In this document: piece after piece, positions 34,607-43,005 of the stretch
Position numbering within the stretch: position 1 is the first letter of the stretch
Layout: every line of letters begins with the position of its first letter
From: Maribacter algarum (ex Zhang et al. 2020)
GTDB taxonomy: Bacteria > Bacteroidota > Bacteroidia > Flavobacteriales > Flavobacteriaceae
Length of the DNA: 64,000 bases
Assembly (NCBI RefSeq): GCF_005885635.1
Contig: NZ_VATY01000002.1
Coordinates: 744,001 to 808,000 of the forward strand
Reading direction: 5' to 3'
Notes under the pieces: model-generated
The model's input: the letters and a program-made list of their open reading frames with translations, nothing else
Database searches by the model: none
Told to the model about the DNA's origin: nothing
Program-made: the position numbers and the translations under genes

Positions 34607-35059
34607 TTGAATTATAAAGAAATCATTCAAAAACTCCCTTACACCAAACCTTTTCTGTTTGTTGATGAACTCCTACATATAGATGAAAATGGGGCAGAGG
34701 GCTCGTATACTTTTGATGCCAATTCTGATTTTTATAAGGGCCATTTCAAAGATAATCCCGTTACACCAGGTGTAATTTTAACCGAGTGTTGCGCGCAAAT
34801 AGGTGTTGTAGCATTGGGAATTTATCTTCTGAACAATGAGGAAGTTACGATGGGAGAAAATGTACAAATTGGCTTAAGTAGTTCTGAAATGGAATTCTTG
34901 GTACCTGTTTTTCCGAATGAAAAAGTAGTTGTTAGTTCCGAAAAAGAATATTTCCGTTTTCACAAGCTAAAATGTAAAATAAAAATGCACAATTCCGAAG
35001 GGAAGTTGGTTTGCAAAGGCACAATTTCTGGCATGCTTAAATCGAACAAAAATGGGTAA
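34607..35059 (+). CDS. Hotdog-fold 3-hydroxyacyl-ACP dehydratase (FabZ/FabA-like)
   Basis: The FabZ-type signature FYKGHFKDNPVTPGVILTECCAQIG has the catalytic His46 and the acidic residue Glu60. The frame is open from a TTG at 34520, but that part is Ser/Lys-rich and overlaps an intergenic repeat. The TTG at 34607 gives NYKEIIQKLPYTKPFLFVDELL, the natural start. It dehydrates 3-hydroxyacyl-ACP during chain building. Here, with its own ketosynthase and ACP, it is dedicated to the polyketide locus rather than general lipid synthesis (inference). Its end overlaps the ketosynthase start by 8 bp. Confidence 0.85.
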   Translation: MNYKEIIQKLPYTKPFLFVDELLHIDENGAEGSYTFDANSDFYKGHFKDNPVTPGVILTECCAQIGVVALGIYLLNNEEVTMGENVQIGLSSSEMEFLVPVFPNEKVVVSSEKEYFRFHKLKCKIKMHNSEGKLVCKGTISGMLKSNKNG

Positions 35060-36326
35060 ACGCGTTGTAATAACAGGACTTGGCGTATGTGCACCGAACG
35101 GAATAGGTTTAGATGATTTTACCAAAGCCCTGCAAGATGGTACGAGTGGAATTCGTTTTGATAAACAGCTTGAAGACTTAGAGTTTGCGTGTCAAATTGC
35201 AGGAGAACCGCAATTGAACGAAACGTTAATCAATCAATATTTTACACCCTTGCAGCTTCGCGGATTGAATGCCAGTGGCATTTTATACGGGGTCATCGCC
35301 GGAACGGATGCATGGAAAGATGCAGGATTATCTATTGCAGAAAAAGAAGCACCCGATTGGGATAGTGGCATCATCTTCGGTACAGGAATTCTAGGTGTGG
35401 ACAAGTTTCGAGAATCCACGCATTTGGTAGATTCAAAGAATGTAAGACGCATAGGAAGCACTACGGTACTGCAGACCATGGCCAGCGGAATTAGCGCGTA
35501 TTTAGGCGGAATCTTAGGATGTGGCAATCAAGTCACTACAAACTCTTCTGCTTGTACCACAGGTACAGAGGGTATTCTAATGGCCTATGACCGTATTGTT
35601 TCCGGAAAAGCAAAACGCATATTGACGGGAAGCTGTAGCGATAGTGGTCCGTATGTATGGGGTGGATTTGATGCCATGCGCATTTTACCTAGAAAGTACA
35701 ATGACAATCCAACTAAAGGAAGTCGACCAATGAGTGCTAGTGCGGCTGGCTTTGTTCCAGGCAGTGGTGCGGGAGCTTTGATTCTAGAATCCTTGGAAAG
35801 TGCTCAAGAACGTGGTGCTAAAATCTATGCAGAAGTATTAGGAGGTGCGGTGAATAGTGGCGGACAGCGGGGGAAAGGAAGTATGACGGCTCCCAATAGC
35901 CATGCAGTGCAGCGATGTATACGAGAAGCAGTGGAAAGTGCAGACATTCAGAGTGCGGATGTAGATGCCATAAACGGACATCTTACCGCCACTTCGAAAG
36001 ACCCGACTGAAATAAAGAATTGGGCAAAAGCTCTAAAGCGTGATGGAAAAGATTTTCCCTATGTAAATTCGTTTAAAGGACTTTTTGGGCATTGTTTAGC
36101 GGCATCCGGAAGTATTGAAAGTGTTGGTGCCGTGCTTCAGTTTAGGAAAGGTCAAGTTTTCGGTAATGTAAACTGCGACGACCTCCATACCGAGATATTA
36201 GAATTGGTTGACGAGGAGAAAATCCCTAGAAAAACGATTCTGCATTCCGCAAAAATAGTGGCAAAGGCAAGTTTTGGTTTTGGTGATGTAAATGCTTGTG
36301 TTATTTTTAAAGCTTTTAACGACTGA
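35052..36326 (+). CDS. Beta-ketoacyl-ACP synthase (FabF-like)
   Basis: 424 residues with a full thiolase-fold KS triad: Cys168 in TNSSACTTGTEG, His310 in INGHLTATSKDPTE and His347 in KGLFGHCLAASGSIES. The motif around His310 (GHLTAT rather than the usual HGTxT) is divergent, suggesting a specialised substrate. It condenses malonyl-ACP with an acyl chain on the small ACP encoded next. No ketoreductase or second (chain-length) KS is present in the operon, so reduction must be borrowed from fatty acid synthesis (inference). Confidence 0.92.
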   Translation: MGKRVVITGLGVCAPNGIGLDDFTKALQDGTSGIRFDKQLEDLEFACQIAGEPQLNETLINQYFTPLQLRGLNASGILYGVIAGTDAWKDAGLSIAEKEAPDWDSGIIFGTGILGVDKFRESTHLVDSKNVRRIGSTTVLQTMASGISAYLGGILGCGNQVTTNSSACTTGTEGILMAYDRIVSGKAKRILTGSCSDSGPYVWGGFDAMRILPRKYNDNPTKGSRPMSASAAGFVPGSGAGALILESLESAQERGAKIYAEVLGGAVNSGGQRGKGSMTAPNSHAVQRCIREAVESADIQSADVDAINGHLTATSKDPTEIKNWAKALKRDGKDFPYVNSFKGLFGHCLAASGSIESVGAVLQFRKGQVFGNVNCDDLHTEILELVDEEKIPRKTILHSAKIVAKASFGFGDVNACVIFKAFND

Positions 36327-36356
36327 ATTGAAAATATCACTTCAAATACACATTTA

Positions 36357-36611
36357 ATGACGGGAACTGAGCATTATCAAAAACTACATGATATCATAAA
36401 AATCTATCTTCCTGAAGATGTTTCAGCGGAACATATTTCAGAGGAAAGTCATTTGATTAATGAATTGAATATTAATTCTGCTAACCTTGTTGATATTGTT
36501 CTTGATGTAGAGGATGCTTTTGATATCCGCTTGGAAAATGAAGACATGGACCAAATGGAAACCGTTAAAGATGCGCTACGAATAATAGATTCTAAACTTT
36601 CTGATAAATAG
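36357..36611 (+). CDS. Acyl carrier protein of the polyketide locus
   Basis: 84 residues, acidic and helical. The phosphopantetheine site is Ser41 in ELNINSANLVDIVLDVEDAF; Asn replaces the usual Asp of the DSL motif. It follows the ketosynthase by 30 bp and should carry the growing chain for the KS and dehydratase. It could also deliver the finished chain to the type III PKS, as known for some bacterial synthases (inference). Confidence 0.9.
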   Translation: MTGTEHYQKLHDIIKIYLPEDVSAEHISEESHLINELNINSANLVDIVLDVEDAFDIRLENEDMDQMETVKDALRIIDSKLSDK

Positions 36612-36622
36612 TATTTTCTTCG

Positions 36623-36856
36623 ATGCCAGACTTTAAAAAACTTAAAAGAAAATGGTTGATAAAGGGAACTTTAGGCGCACTACTTTTCGGTTTTGGATTA
36701 TGTTGCATGATTGAAAGTGGTTTTTTAAAGCATGGTGGTTCAATATGGTATGAGTGGGTTTTAGCAGGTACCATATCACTTTGTGTAACTATTTCAGGAG
36801 CAGTTTTCTTAATACAAGCAGGAATTTTAGGGCGAGAATTAAAAAAAAGAAGTTAA
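36623..36856 (+). CDS. Small two-helix membrane protein
   Basis: 77 residues with two hydrophobic helices (GTLGALLFGFGLCCMIESG and WVLAGTISLCVTISGAVFLIQAG) flanked by basic ends. No family was recognised. It starts 11 bases after the ACP stop, so it belongs to the operon and may anchor the pathway at the membrane or help export (inference). Confidence 0.7.
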   Translation: MPDFKKLKRKWLIKGTLGALLFGFGLCCMIESGFLKHGGSIWYEWVLAGTISLCVTISGAVFLIQAGILGRELKKRS

Positions 36857-36863
36857 CCTCATA

Positions 36864-36924
36864 CAATCCAACAATCCAACAATCCAACAATCCAACAATC
36901 CAACAATCCAACAATCCAACAATC
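36864..36924 (+). repeat. Octanucleotide tandem repeat (CAATCCAA), 7.6 copies
   Basis: Seven perfect CAATCCAA units followed by CAATC, 61 bases in all, occupy most of the 74-base gap between the small membrane protein stop and the ATG at 36931. Perfect short tandem repeats slip readily during replication, so copy number may vary between cells and change leader length or promoter spacing for the next gene (inference). Confidence 0.95.
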
Positions 36925-36930
36925 GAGAAA

Positions 36931-37368
36931 ATGACTGAATTTATAGTATGGGCAAAGTCCAAGTTAAATGTAGATAAGCGCTTGATAGCTATTTATTGTA
37001 TTGTCTATTTTTCTTGGGGAATGTTGATGGATTGGTTTGGTGCTCAAGTTGAAATCGCTCGATTTACCTATTGGTGGCAGGTGATTACTTGTTACATTGT
37101 TTACATGGTTCCGGTTTCCTTGTTGCTTCGCAAGCTTCCTTTTCATGCCCAATATGCCTACGGGTTGGTAGCGATGTGTCTTTTGGAATTTGGGGGCTAT
37201 GCTTTTGAATCGTCCTATGCATATCCGAACAATTTGTTGGACCAGCTTTTCAACGAGCGCAATTTTGCATTAGGAATGGCATTATTTTTTGCCTTATACT
37301 TTCCAGTTGGAAATTGGGGTGTTCAAAAAATATATGATGCTCTTTTTGGGAAAAAAGAATCTGTCTAA
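36931..37368 (+). CDS. Four-helix membrane protein at end of polyketide operon
   Basis: 145 residues with four hydrophobic segments (LIAIYCIVYFSWGMLMDWF, WWQVITCYIVYMVPVSLLL, YGLVAMCLLEFGGYAF, FALGMALFFALYFPVGNWG). No named family was recognised. The frame is open from 36754 through the octamer repeat, but that part would be an artificial PTIQQSNN repeat; the ATG at 36931, just after the repeat, is the credible start. The stop overlaps the convergent TerC gene by 4 bp. Function unknown. Confidence 0.75.
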   Translation: MTEFIVWAKSKLNVDKRLIAIYCIVYFSWGMLMDWFGAQVEIARFTYWWQVITCYIVYMVPVSLLLRKLPFHAQYAYGLVAMCLLEFGGYAFESSYAYPNNLLDQLFNERNFALGMALFFALYFPVGNWGVQKIYDALFGKKESV

Positions 37369-38315
37369 TCTGCGCTTGCTTCTTTCTCTGGAATTGTCAA
37401 CGAAGCAATCACTCCACCAATCAAGGCTACTGAGATAACCGTTAACGAAACCCACTCCGGAAGGTGAATGTAATGTGAGAAAAGCATTTTTAGTCCTACA
37501 AAAGCTAAAATTACAACCAAACTATAATTGATAAAACGGAACTTCTCCAACATCCTAGAAATCAAGAAATACATAGAACGGAGCCCCATGATGGCTAAAA
37601 TATTCGAACTAAAAACGATAAAGGGGTCCGCCGTGATGGCTAAAATTGCAGGAATACTATCCAAGGCAAAAAGGATGTCGGTAAGTTCAATTACAATTAA
37701 GGCTACAAATAGGGGGGTAGCGGCTTTGATTCCCATACGTTTCACAAAGAAGTTTTCGCCTTGAATACTTCCCGTTATTGGATATATCTTCTTTATCTGT
37801 CGAAATACAAATGACTTCTTAGGGTCAAATTCTTCCTCTTCACCTTTTAACATTTTAAATGCTGTCCAAAGCAGAAAAACACCAAAAACATAGATAATCC
37901 ATTCGAACTTGGTAATTAGCGCAACTCCAAATAGAATCATCAAGGCTCTAAATACGATGGCACCGAGAATTCCCCAGAAAAGAACGCGATGCTGATAGAG
38001 TGCTGGTATTTTAAAAGAGGAGAAAATAACAGCAATAACAAAGACATTATCAACACTTAAAGAAAGCTCGATTAGATATCCTGTAATATATTTGAGAACC
38101 GCAGTGTTTGGGGTGAGCCCCGTAGGGTTATCAACCAATCCATTGGCAAATAACCAATAAATGACACCACTAAAACTAAGAGCAACAGTCACCCAAATGG
38201 CTGTCCAGATACTTGCCTCCTTGGTTTTTATGACATGATTTTCCTTATTGAAAACGCCTAGGTCAAGCGCAAGAAAAACTAAAATGAAGGCGATAAAAAT
38301 AATCCAAATCCACAT
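37365..38315 (-). CDS. TerC-family membrane protein (Alx-like)
   Basis: 316 residues with about nine membrane helices and the TerC signatures: acidic residues in the first helix (FLALDLGVFN), GYLIELSLSVDNVFVIAVIF, and VIELTDILFALDSIPAILAIT. Membrane Asp/Glu pairs fit metal export; family members such as Alx move Mn2+. There is no ter operon here, so tellurite resistance is not implied. No yybP-ykoY-type riboswitch was recognised in the short leader, which starts at a perfect -7 box. Confidence 0.92.
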   Translation of the reverse strand: MWIWIIFIAFILVFLALDLGVFNKENHVIKTKEASIWTAIWVTVALSFSGVIYWLFANGLVDNPTGLTPNTAVLKYITGYLIELSLSVDNVFVIAVIFSSFKIPALYQHRVLFWGILGAIVFRALMILFGVALITKFEWIIYVFGVFLLWTAFKMLKGEEEEFDPKKSFVFRQIKKIYPITGSIQGENFFVKRMGIKAATPLFVALIVIELTDILFALDSIPAILAITADPFIVFSSNILAIMGLRSMYFLISRMLEKFRFINYSLVVILAFVGLKMLFSHYIHLPEWVSLTVISVALIGGVIASLTIPEKEASAD

Positions 38316-38334
38316 AGGTGCGATTTTAAGAGCA

Positions 38335-38342
38335 CAAATGTA
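38335..38342 (-). promoter_or_regulatory. -7 box TACATTTG of the Alx-like gene
   Basis: An exact TAnnTTTG on the minus strand, 19 bases before the ATG at 38315; no TTG at the -33 distance. Confidence 0.45.
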
Positions 38343-38413
38343 ACAATCATTTTAGCTTTAAGTAGGGGAGGAACGAAAAAATGTTAAAGTGCAGGTGTCT
38401 ATGGTTCAAATAC

Positions 38414-38923
38414 CTATTTCAACTGAAATACTAGCTTGACCAAGACTTTATTTTTCTCTCGGTCACTTTTGATATTGATTCCATAATCAGAACTGTAGAG
38501 CGTAGTTTTTCCAACGAGTTGCTTATTATTTCTTTCAAAGCTGAATGTGATGTCTTTGGTAACATCTTTAATAGTTAGCTTGCCGTTTACGGTGATGATA
38601 TCTCCTTCTTGCCGAACTGAAGAGCTTTCAAAATTTATTTTAGGGAAATTGTCAACATCGAAGTACTTTCCACGCCTTAAGGACCAATTACGAACGGAGT
38701 TCCCTGTGCTAATGGTTTCAACATTTACAGACCCCTTGAGCTTTGAGTTCTCGATTTGGTCAAAATCCAAAACCGACTCTGATGTAAACCCCTCGAGGGT
38801 TCCTTCTACATCGTTATTCACAAATACAAAACTAACGTCAGCAGATGAAATTTGAATATTGCTCTGCGCTTTCGCTAGGAAATTGGAAAAAATTAATAGG
38901 ACTATTGCGATTTGAAATTTCAT
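38414..38923 (-). CDS. YceI-family secreted protein
   Basis: Signal peptide MKFQIAIVLLIFSNFLAKAQ, then a lipocalin-like YceI barrel: DVSFVFVNNDVEGTLEGF, NFPKINFESSSV, VNGKLTIKDVTKDITFSFE. 169 residues, a little short for the family. YceI proteins bind isoprenoid or other amphiphilic chains in the periplasm. It is monocistronic with the best-formed promoter of the window. Confidence 0.9.
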   Translation of the reverse strand: MKFQIAIVLLIFSNFLAKAQSNIQISSADVSFVFVNNDVEGTLEGFTSESVLDFDQIENSKLKGSVNVETISTGNSVRNWSLRRGKYFDVDNFPKINFESSSVRQEGDIITVNGKLTIKDVTKDITFSFERNNKQLVGKTTLYSSDYGINIKSDREKNKVLVKLVFQLK

Positions 38924-38949
38924 AGTATATAGGTATTCATCATTCGTGC

Positions 38950-38979
38950 CAAAGTTAAGCGATTTTTCCTATCGTTCAA
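38950..38979 (-). promoter_or_regulatory. Promoter of the YceI gene (TTG-N19-TAACTTTG)
   Basis: On the minus strand a TTG (38979-38977), 19 bases, then an exact TAACTTTG (38957-38950), 26 bases before the ATG. It matches the flavobacterial consensus in both boxes and in spacing. Confidence 0.7.
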
Positions 38980-39078
38980 CTGACTCATTAAGCCGTTATC
39001 TGGTCGTATTCCTTACATAGTTGTGCAATTTTCAACGGTTTTTTATACCTTGTAAACAGAACTATTATATTTTTATTG

Positions 39079-39411
39079 ATGAAAAAATCTACCCTATTAT
39101 TTTTCTGCACTTTTTTCTGTTTGTTATTTGCCATACCCACTACTGCTCAAGAAACTACTAAAAAAGCAGAAGCACCAAAAGCTACGGAAGAAGAGGAAGG
39201 ACCGCTCATGTTCAAATTTGAACCCAATTTTATCTCTAAAAATGAAAAGCGAAAGGAAGAGATTGCCCTCACAAGGAGTATTATCGATTCGTTGGATGTT
39301 TCAGAACGCAAGCGATTAAAACTGTTGAAAGACCTCTATAAGAATGGTGTTTCAAAACGTTTAAAAAAGGCACTTTTGGTTGAAAACAACTTTGAAGATG
39401 TTGATGAATAG
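39079..39411 (+). CDS. Small secreted protein, paralogue 1
   Basis: Signal peptide MKKSTLLFFCTFFCLLFAIPTTAQ, then a charged, mostly helical mature part of about 86 residues ending IIDSLDVSERKRLKLLKDLYKNGVSKRLKKALLVENNFED. No known domain. The downstream gene at 39586 encodes the same layout (IIDTLDISKRRKKALLRDLEYTPFSDRLNKATLVDTKFEES), so the two are tandem paralogues. The ATG at 39079 is used instead of the preceding TTG. Function unknown. Confidence 0.72.
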   Translation: MKKSTLLFFCTFFCLLFAIPTTAQETTKKAEAPKATEEEEGPLMFKFEPNFISKNEKRKEEIALTRSIIDSLDVSERKRLKLLKDLYKNGVSKRLKKALLVENNFEDVDE

Positions 39412-39585
39412 CACTAAACAAACCCTTTAGTCTTTCCTTTTAAACCGCTAATGTTAAATTCATTGGCCTAAGAAATTATCGATAAAGAGTTTGTAATAGT
39501 CGATGTTATAGCCGCTTATTCCCATTTTATGGTAATTCCATACTTTTTTTGTATATTTAAGCGAGACCATTATATATCAAATCTT

Positions 39586-39984
39586 ATGAAAACCTCGCGT
39601 ATTTGGACTTTAAGTCTTTGTGCATTCTTTTTTGCATCTGCTTCCATTTATGGGCAGCAGTCTATCTCTGAACCAGCGACAGTTAAGAAAACAGTTTCCC
39701 TTAAAATTGATAAAAGCAATGTTAAGGTACAGCGTCATACAGTAATGTCCCGTTTTGAACCTGAAATCGCTAGCACAGAAGAAAAACGTTTGGAGAAACG
39801 ACATAATAGAATCGCCGAAACAGAAAGAAAGCTTAGCATCATTGATACTCTTGACATTTCAAAGCGTAGAAAAAAAGCATTACTTCGCGATTTAGAGTAT
39901 ACTCCTTTTTCAGATCGGTTGAACAAGGCAACTCTTGTTGACACCAAATTCGAAGAGAGTACCGAAAATCAAGATAATTTATAG
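39586..39984 (+). CDS. Small secreted protein, paralogue 2
   Basis: Signal peptide MKTSRIWTLSLCAFFFASASIYGQ and a 109-residue charged mature part. The section from FEPEIASTEEKRLEKRHNRIAE to the C-terminus matches the preceding gene (both contain FEP followed by a KR-rich stretch, SIID-LD-S, and a final LV-FE). The ATG at 39586 is chosen because the upstream frame (from 39529) lacks a leader. The separating 174 bases show no exact promoter box. Unknown function, possibly a helical envelope protein. Confidence 0.72.
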   Translation: MKTSRIWTLSLCAFFFASASIYGQQSISEPATVKKTVSLKIDKSNVKVQRHTVMSRFEPEIASTEEKRLEKRHNRIAETERKLSIIDTLDISKRRKKALLRDLEYTPFSDRLNKATLVDTKFEESTENQDNL

Positions 39985-39991
39985 CGTACAG

Positions 39992-40294
39992 TTAAAAGGT
40001 CTTCATTTTTGCCTTGCGTCTGTGTAGTTGACGCTCAAGTTCTATCACAGATTCTGCAATAGAGGCTTCAAAATTCCCATTGCTTGATTCCGCAAAAAGC
40101 CGTGGCCCTGGAGTACTCAAACGTATACCACAAATCATACCCGTATCTGGCTGGCTTGTGTTTTCCGTTTTGAGAAAAACATCTGCGCGCACCACAAAAT
40201 CATATTTATTTAAGAGTTTTTCCAATTTATCCGCAGCAAAAATTTCAAGTCGATTGCTGGCTTTCACAGAATGATATTCGAAGTTAATATTCAT
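39992..40294 (-). CDS. hpf: Ribosome hibernation promoting factor (short HPF/RaiA family)
   Basis: 100 residues with the HPF fold: INFEYHSVKASNRLEIFAADKLEKLLNKYDFVVRADVFLK, then EASIAESVIELERQLHRRKAKMKTF with the basic ribosome-binding end. The short form lacks the C-terminal dimerisation domain. It binds the 30S decoding region in stationary phase to protect idle ribosomes. It is convergent with the small secreted paralogue, 7 bases apart. Confidence 0.92.
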   Translation of the reverse strand: MNINFEYHSVKASNRLEIFAADKLEKLLNKYDFVVRADVFLKTENTSQPDTGMICGIRLSTPGPRLFAESSNGNFEASIAESVIELERQLHRRKAKMKTF

Positions 40295-40483
40295 TGGATA
40301 AGATTTTTCTTTAAATTAAGAAGGATGCTCCTTAAAAACAAATAAAGAAGACCAAAAAGTTACCACAGTATCAAATAATTGTTAAAGTCTGATTTTAGGC
40401 ATCTTACGGACAACTTTGTGTTGCATTTTTTCGTAACTTAAAGTACCCCTTCGTATTATGTACAATCTTTAAACCCTGCTGTA

Positions 40484-40804
40484 ATGAAATCGGACCTCAT
40501 AGAAGTTGAAAAAAGTGCGCTGGTCATGAGATTAGAGCGCAATCAAAATGATTTACGCCAATTAAAGAACAAACTCAATTCGTATATCTGCGAACCTAGA
40601 ACCTATAGTTTGTTTGAACGTATCGAATCACTTAAAAGCGGACTCGAAACCCTTGATAATTCGAATACCCAAATAATTCGCTCTTTAAAGAGCCGTAAAA
40701 AATCGGTTGAGGAGTATGTTGATTCTGCTAAAGAACAACTAAATAAGTTCAGCCAACTGCAACAGCGAGTAGAAGACTATGTCGCAAGTGCACGAAATTG
40801 TTGA
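40484..40804 (+). CDS. Small coiled-coil protein of unknown function
   Basis: 106 residues, almost entirely heptad-like helix (SALVMRLERNQNDLRQLKNKLNSYI, then SLKSRKKSVEEYVDSAKEQLNKFSQLQQRVEDYV). No signal peptide or membrane segment, so cytosolic. It has a strong terminator 46 bases downstream and a 190-base upstream region, so it is a separate transcription unit. No family recognised. Confidence 0.65.
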   Translation: MKSDLIEVEKSALVMRLERNQNDLRQLKNKLNSYICEPRTYSLFERIESLKSGLETLDNSNTQIIRSLKSRKKSVEEYVDSAKEQLNKFSQLQQRVEDYVASARNC

Positions 40805-40849
40805 ATAATGTCCCACACATGTTTCATTGGTATTTGACCAAAACTAGTA

Positions 40850-40885
40850 AAAAGCCGCATTTTTAAATGCGGCTTTTGTTTTTCT
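40850..40885 (+). terminator. Rho-independent terminator after the coiled-coil gene
   Basis: AAAAGCCGCATTT (40850-40862) pairs with AAATGCGGCTTTT (40865-40877), followed by GTTTTTCTT. A 12-13 bp stem with a tiny loop makes this the clearest terminator in the window. Confidence 0.85.
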
Positions 40886-40932
40886 TCCAAGTACAGATTC
40901 GGTTATCTTTACCAAAGATTTAAATCCTTGCA

Positions 40933-41790
40933 TTGAACCTAAAGAAAGCCATCTTGTTCATGGTGTTAAGCACCATCGCCTTTACCGGCATGAATGGACT
41001 CCTAAAATATCTCACGGCATATAGCGGACCTCAATTGGTGTTTTTTAGATCATTGGGTTCTTTGTTTTTTACCTTCGGATTTCTTTTGAGTAAAGGAATT
41101 CCCATTCTAGGCACAAATCGCAAACTTTTAATCATCAGGGGCGTCTTTGGCTCAACTTCGATGCTGTTATTTTTTATAGCGGTGCATTACATGCCTATTG
41201 GGTCTGCTGTGGCCTTACGATATATTGCCCCCATTTTTGCTGCCGTATTTGCTATTCTGATTTTGAAGGAACATGTTCGACCCATTCAATGGTTGTTTTT
41301 TGTGCTCTCTTTTATGGGGGTTTTAGTTTTAAAAGGATTTGATAACAGCATTCCCCTTATCGGTTTGGTACTTGTACTATTGGCATCTGTGTTTAGCGGA
41401 TTGGTCTATGTTGTTATTCGAAAAATTGGTGCTAGTGAGCATCCGGTTGTTATTGTGAACTACTTTATGTGCATCGCTATGATTGTAGGCGGTGTGCTTT
41501 CTATTTTCGATTGGACAACTCCAAATCTTATTGATGTGTTGCTATTATTAAGTTTGGGGATTTTTGGCTACTTCGGACAAATTTTCATGACCAAAGCATT
41601 TCAAATGGGGGAAACCAATGTAATTGCTCCAATCAAATATGTAGAAGTTGTTTTTGCCATTCTCGTTGGAGTAGGTTTCTTGGGAGAAACTTACACCATT
41701 TGGAGTTTTGTCGGTATTGCTATGATTATTAGTGGACTACTTCTAAACCTGTTATTCAAACAGTGGCTGCTAAAACGCAAACAGAATTAA
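40933..41790 (+). CDS. EamA/DMT-family transporter
   Basis: 285 residues with ten hydrophobic helices in two EamA halves: NLKKAILFMVLSTIAFTGMNGLLKYL, then LIGLVLVLLASVFSGLVYVVIRK. Typical loop sequences are YIAPIFAAVFAILILKEHVR and IKYVEVVFAILVGVGFLGET. Drug/metabolite exporter of unknown substrate. The start is TTG at 40933; the frame is closed by a stop just upstream, and the next ATG would cut into the first helix. The end overlaps the convergent MFS gene by 4 bp. Confidence 0.92.
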   Translation: MNLKKAILFMVLSTIAFTGMNGLLKYLTAYSGPQLVFFRSLGSLFFTFGFLLSKGIPILGTNRKLLIIRGVFGSTSMLLFFIAVHYMPIGSAVALRYIAPIFAAVFAILILKEHVRPIQWLFFVLSFMGVLVLKGFDNSIPLIGLVLVLLASVFSGLVYVVIRKIGASEHPVVIVNYFMCIAMIVGGVLSIFDWTTPNLIDVLLLLSLGIFGYFGQIFMTKAFQMGETNVIAPIKYVEVVFAILVGVGFLGETYTIWSFVGIAMIISGLLLNLLFKQWLLKRKQN

Positions 41791-43001
41791 ATTTGTGCAG
41801 ACACCATCTTTTTCTCGGCTGCTCTCAAATAAACCAAGATTAACAAGGATAAGAAAGCACAAACCAGAAAACCGACGAACAAGGGAAGAACCGAATTATC
41901 TACATAACTGCCAATAAAGGTGCTAATTGGAACAGACATCAAAGTTGAGATGAACCCGGTAATGGCGGCTCCAATGCCTGCGATATGTCCTATGGGTTGC
42001 ATTGCGGCAGACCTTAGGTTTCCAAAAAGGAAACTGATGGAAAAGAATTGTGCCGCTAAAAATAGTACCAGGACTTCAATCGAGGGATTTACTTTTCCGA
42101 AGAACAAAACAACATAAGTCAATGAAATCAGAAAGAAGGAAATCAAAAAGACAGTTATCAACTTCTTCATACCGAATCGTAGTACAAAGCTTCCGTTTAA
42201 AAACGTAGCGGCTCCGATAGAAATGGCCAATCCTGCAAAGATATACGGGAATTCATCCTTCAGTCCGTATTGTTCTTGGAAGACTTGTTGTGCAGTACTC
42301 AGATATACCAAAAATGAACCAACGATAAATCCTGAAATGAAAGTATACACCATGGTGGGTTTATGCCTAACGAGTTCTTTTAATCCATCCGAAAAAATAG
42401 AAGATGTAAATTTCACCGTGTTTTCCTCACGGAGGGTTTCCGGTTGACGTCGCCAAAACCAGAGACCGACTAGAATAGCGAAAACAATTTGGACAAAGAA
42501 AATTGCCTGCCAATTGTAGGCATCCAAAATTAACTTTCCAAGGGCAGGGGCAATAACAGGAATCAACAGAAAAACAACGGTGACGAATGACATGATTCGT
42601 GCCATGTGGTCTCCGCTGTACGTATCGCGTATGATAGCAATGCTAATGGTACGTGGGGCGGAAAGCGCTATACCCTGCAAAACGCGCCCAATAATCAAAA
42701 CGGTGAAATTTTGTGCATAAACACACATAAAGCTCGAAATAATAAAAAGTCCAAATCCCATATAAACAACAGGTTTACGGCCTATACTATCTGAAATTGG
42801 ACCAAAAATCAATGGACCAATACCGAGACCTAGAAAGATCATAATGATAATCTGCTGGTTGTCAGCAGCGGAAGTATTTCCCACTGAAAGCCCGATAATA
42901 TCAAGTGCAGGTAATAGAGCGTCGATGGCCAATGCAACGGTCGCCATTAGGGAGGCCATTAGGGCAACAAATTCGACTTGTGGGATGTGTTTTTTAAACA
43001 T
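41787..43001 (-). CDS. MFS multidrug efflux transporter (Bcr/CflA-like)
   Basis: 404 residues, twelve helices. The DHA1 Bcr/CflA marks are ATVALAIDALLPAL in helix 1, GPLIFGPISDSIGRKPVVYMG between helices 2 and 3, and GRVLQGIALSAPRTISIAIIRD. It exports drugs such as bicyclomycin or chloramphenicol in relatives; the real substrate here is unknown. A -7 box ends 4 bases before the ATG, suggesting a leaderless message. Confidence 0.92.
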   Translation of the reverse strand: MFKKHIPQVEFVALMASLMATVALAIDALLPALDIIGLSVGNTSAADNQQIIIMIFLGLGIGPLIFGPISDSIGRKPVVYMGFGLFIISSFMCVYAQNFTVLIIGRVLQGIALSAPRTISIAIIRDTYSGDHMARIMSFVTVVFLLIPVIAPALGKLILDAYNWQAIFFVQIVFAILVGLWFWRRQPETLREENTVKFTSSIFSDGLKELVRHKPTMVYTFISGFIVGSFLVYLSTAQQVFQEQYGLKDEFPYIFAGLAISIGAATFLNGSFVLRFGMKKLITVFLISFFLISLTYVVLFFGKVNPSIEVLVLFLAAQFFSISFLFGNLRSAAMQPIGHIAGIGAAITGFISTLMSVPISTFIGSYVDNSVLPLFVGFLVCAFLSLLILVYLRAAEKKMVSAQI

Positions 43002-43005
43002 CCGG

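Noticed and set aside
36864-36924. CRISPR-like array
   Set aside because: The repeat is a gapless 8-bp tandem unit without spacers, and no cas genes are present.
36754-36930. An N-terminal extension of the membrane protein through the octamer repeat
   Set aside because: It would encode only a PTIQQSNN repeat and overlaps the preceding gene in another frame; the ATG after the repeat is natural.
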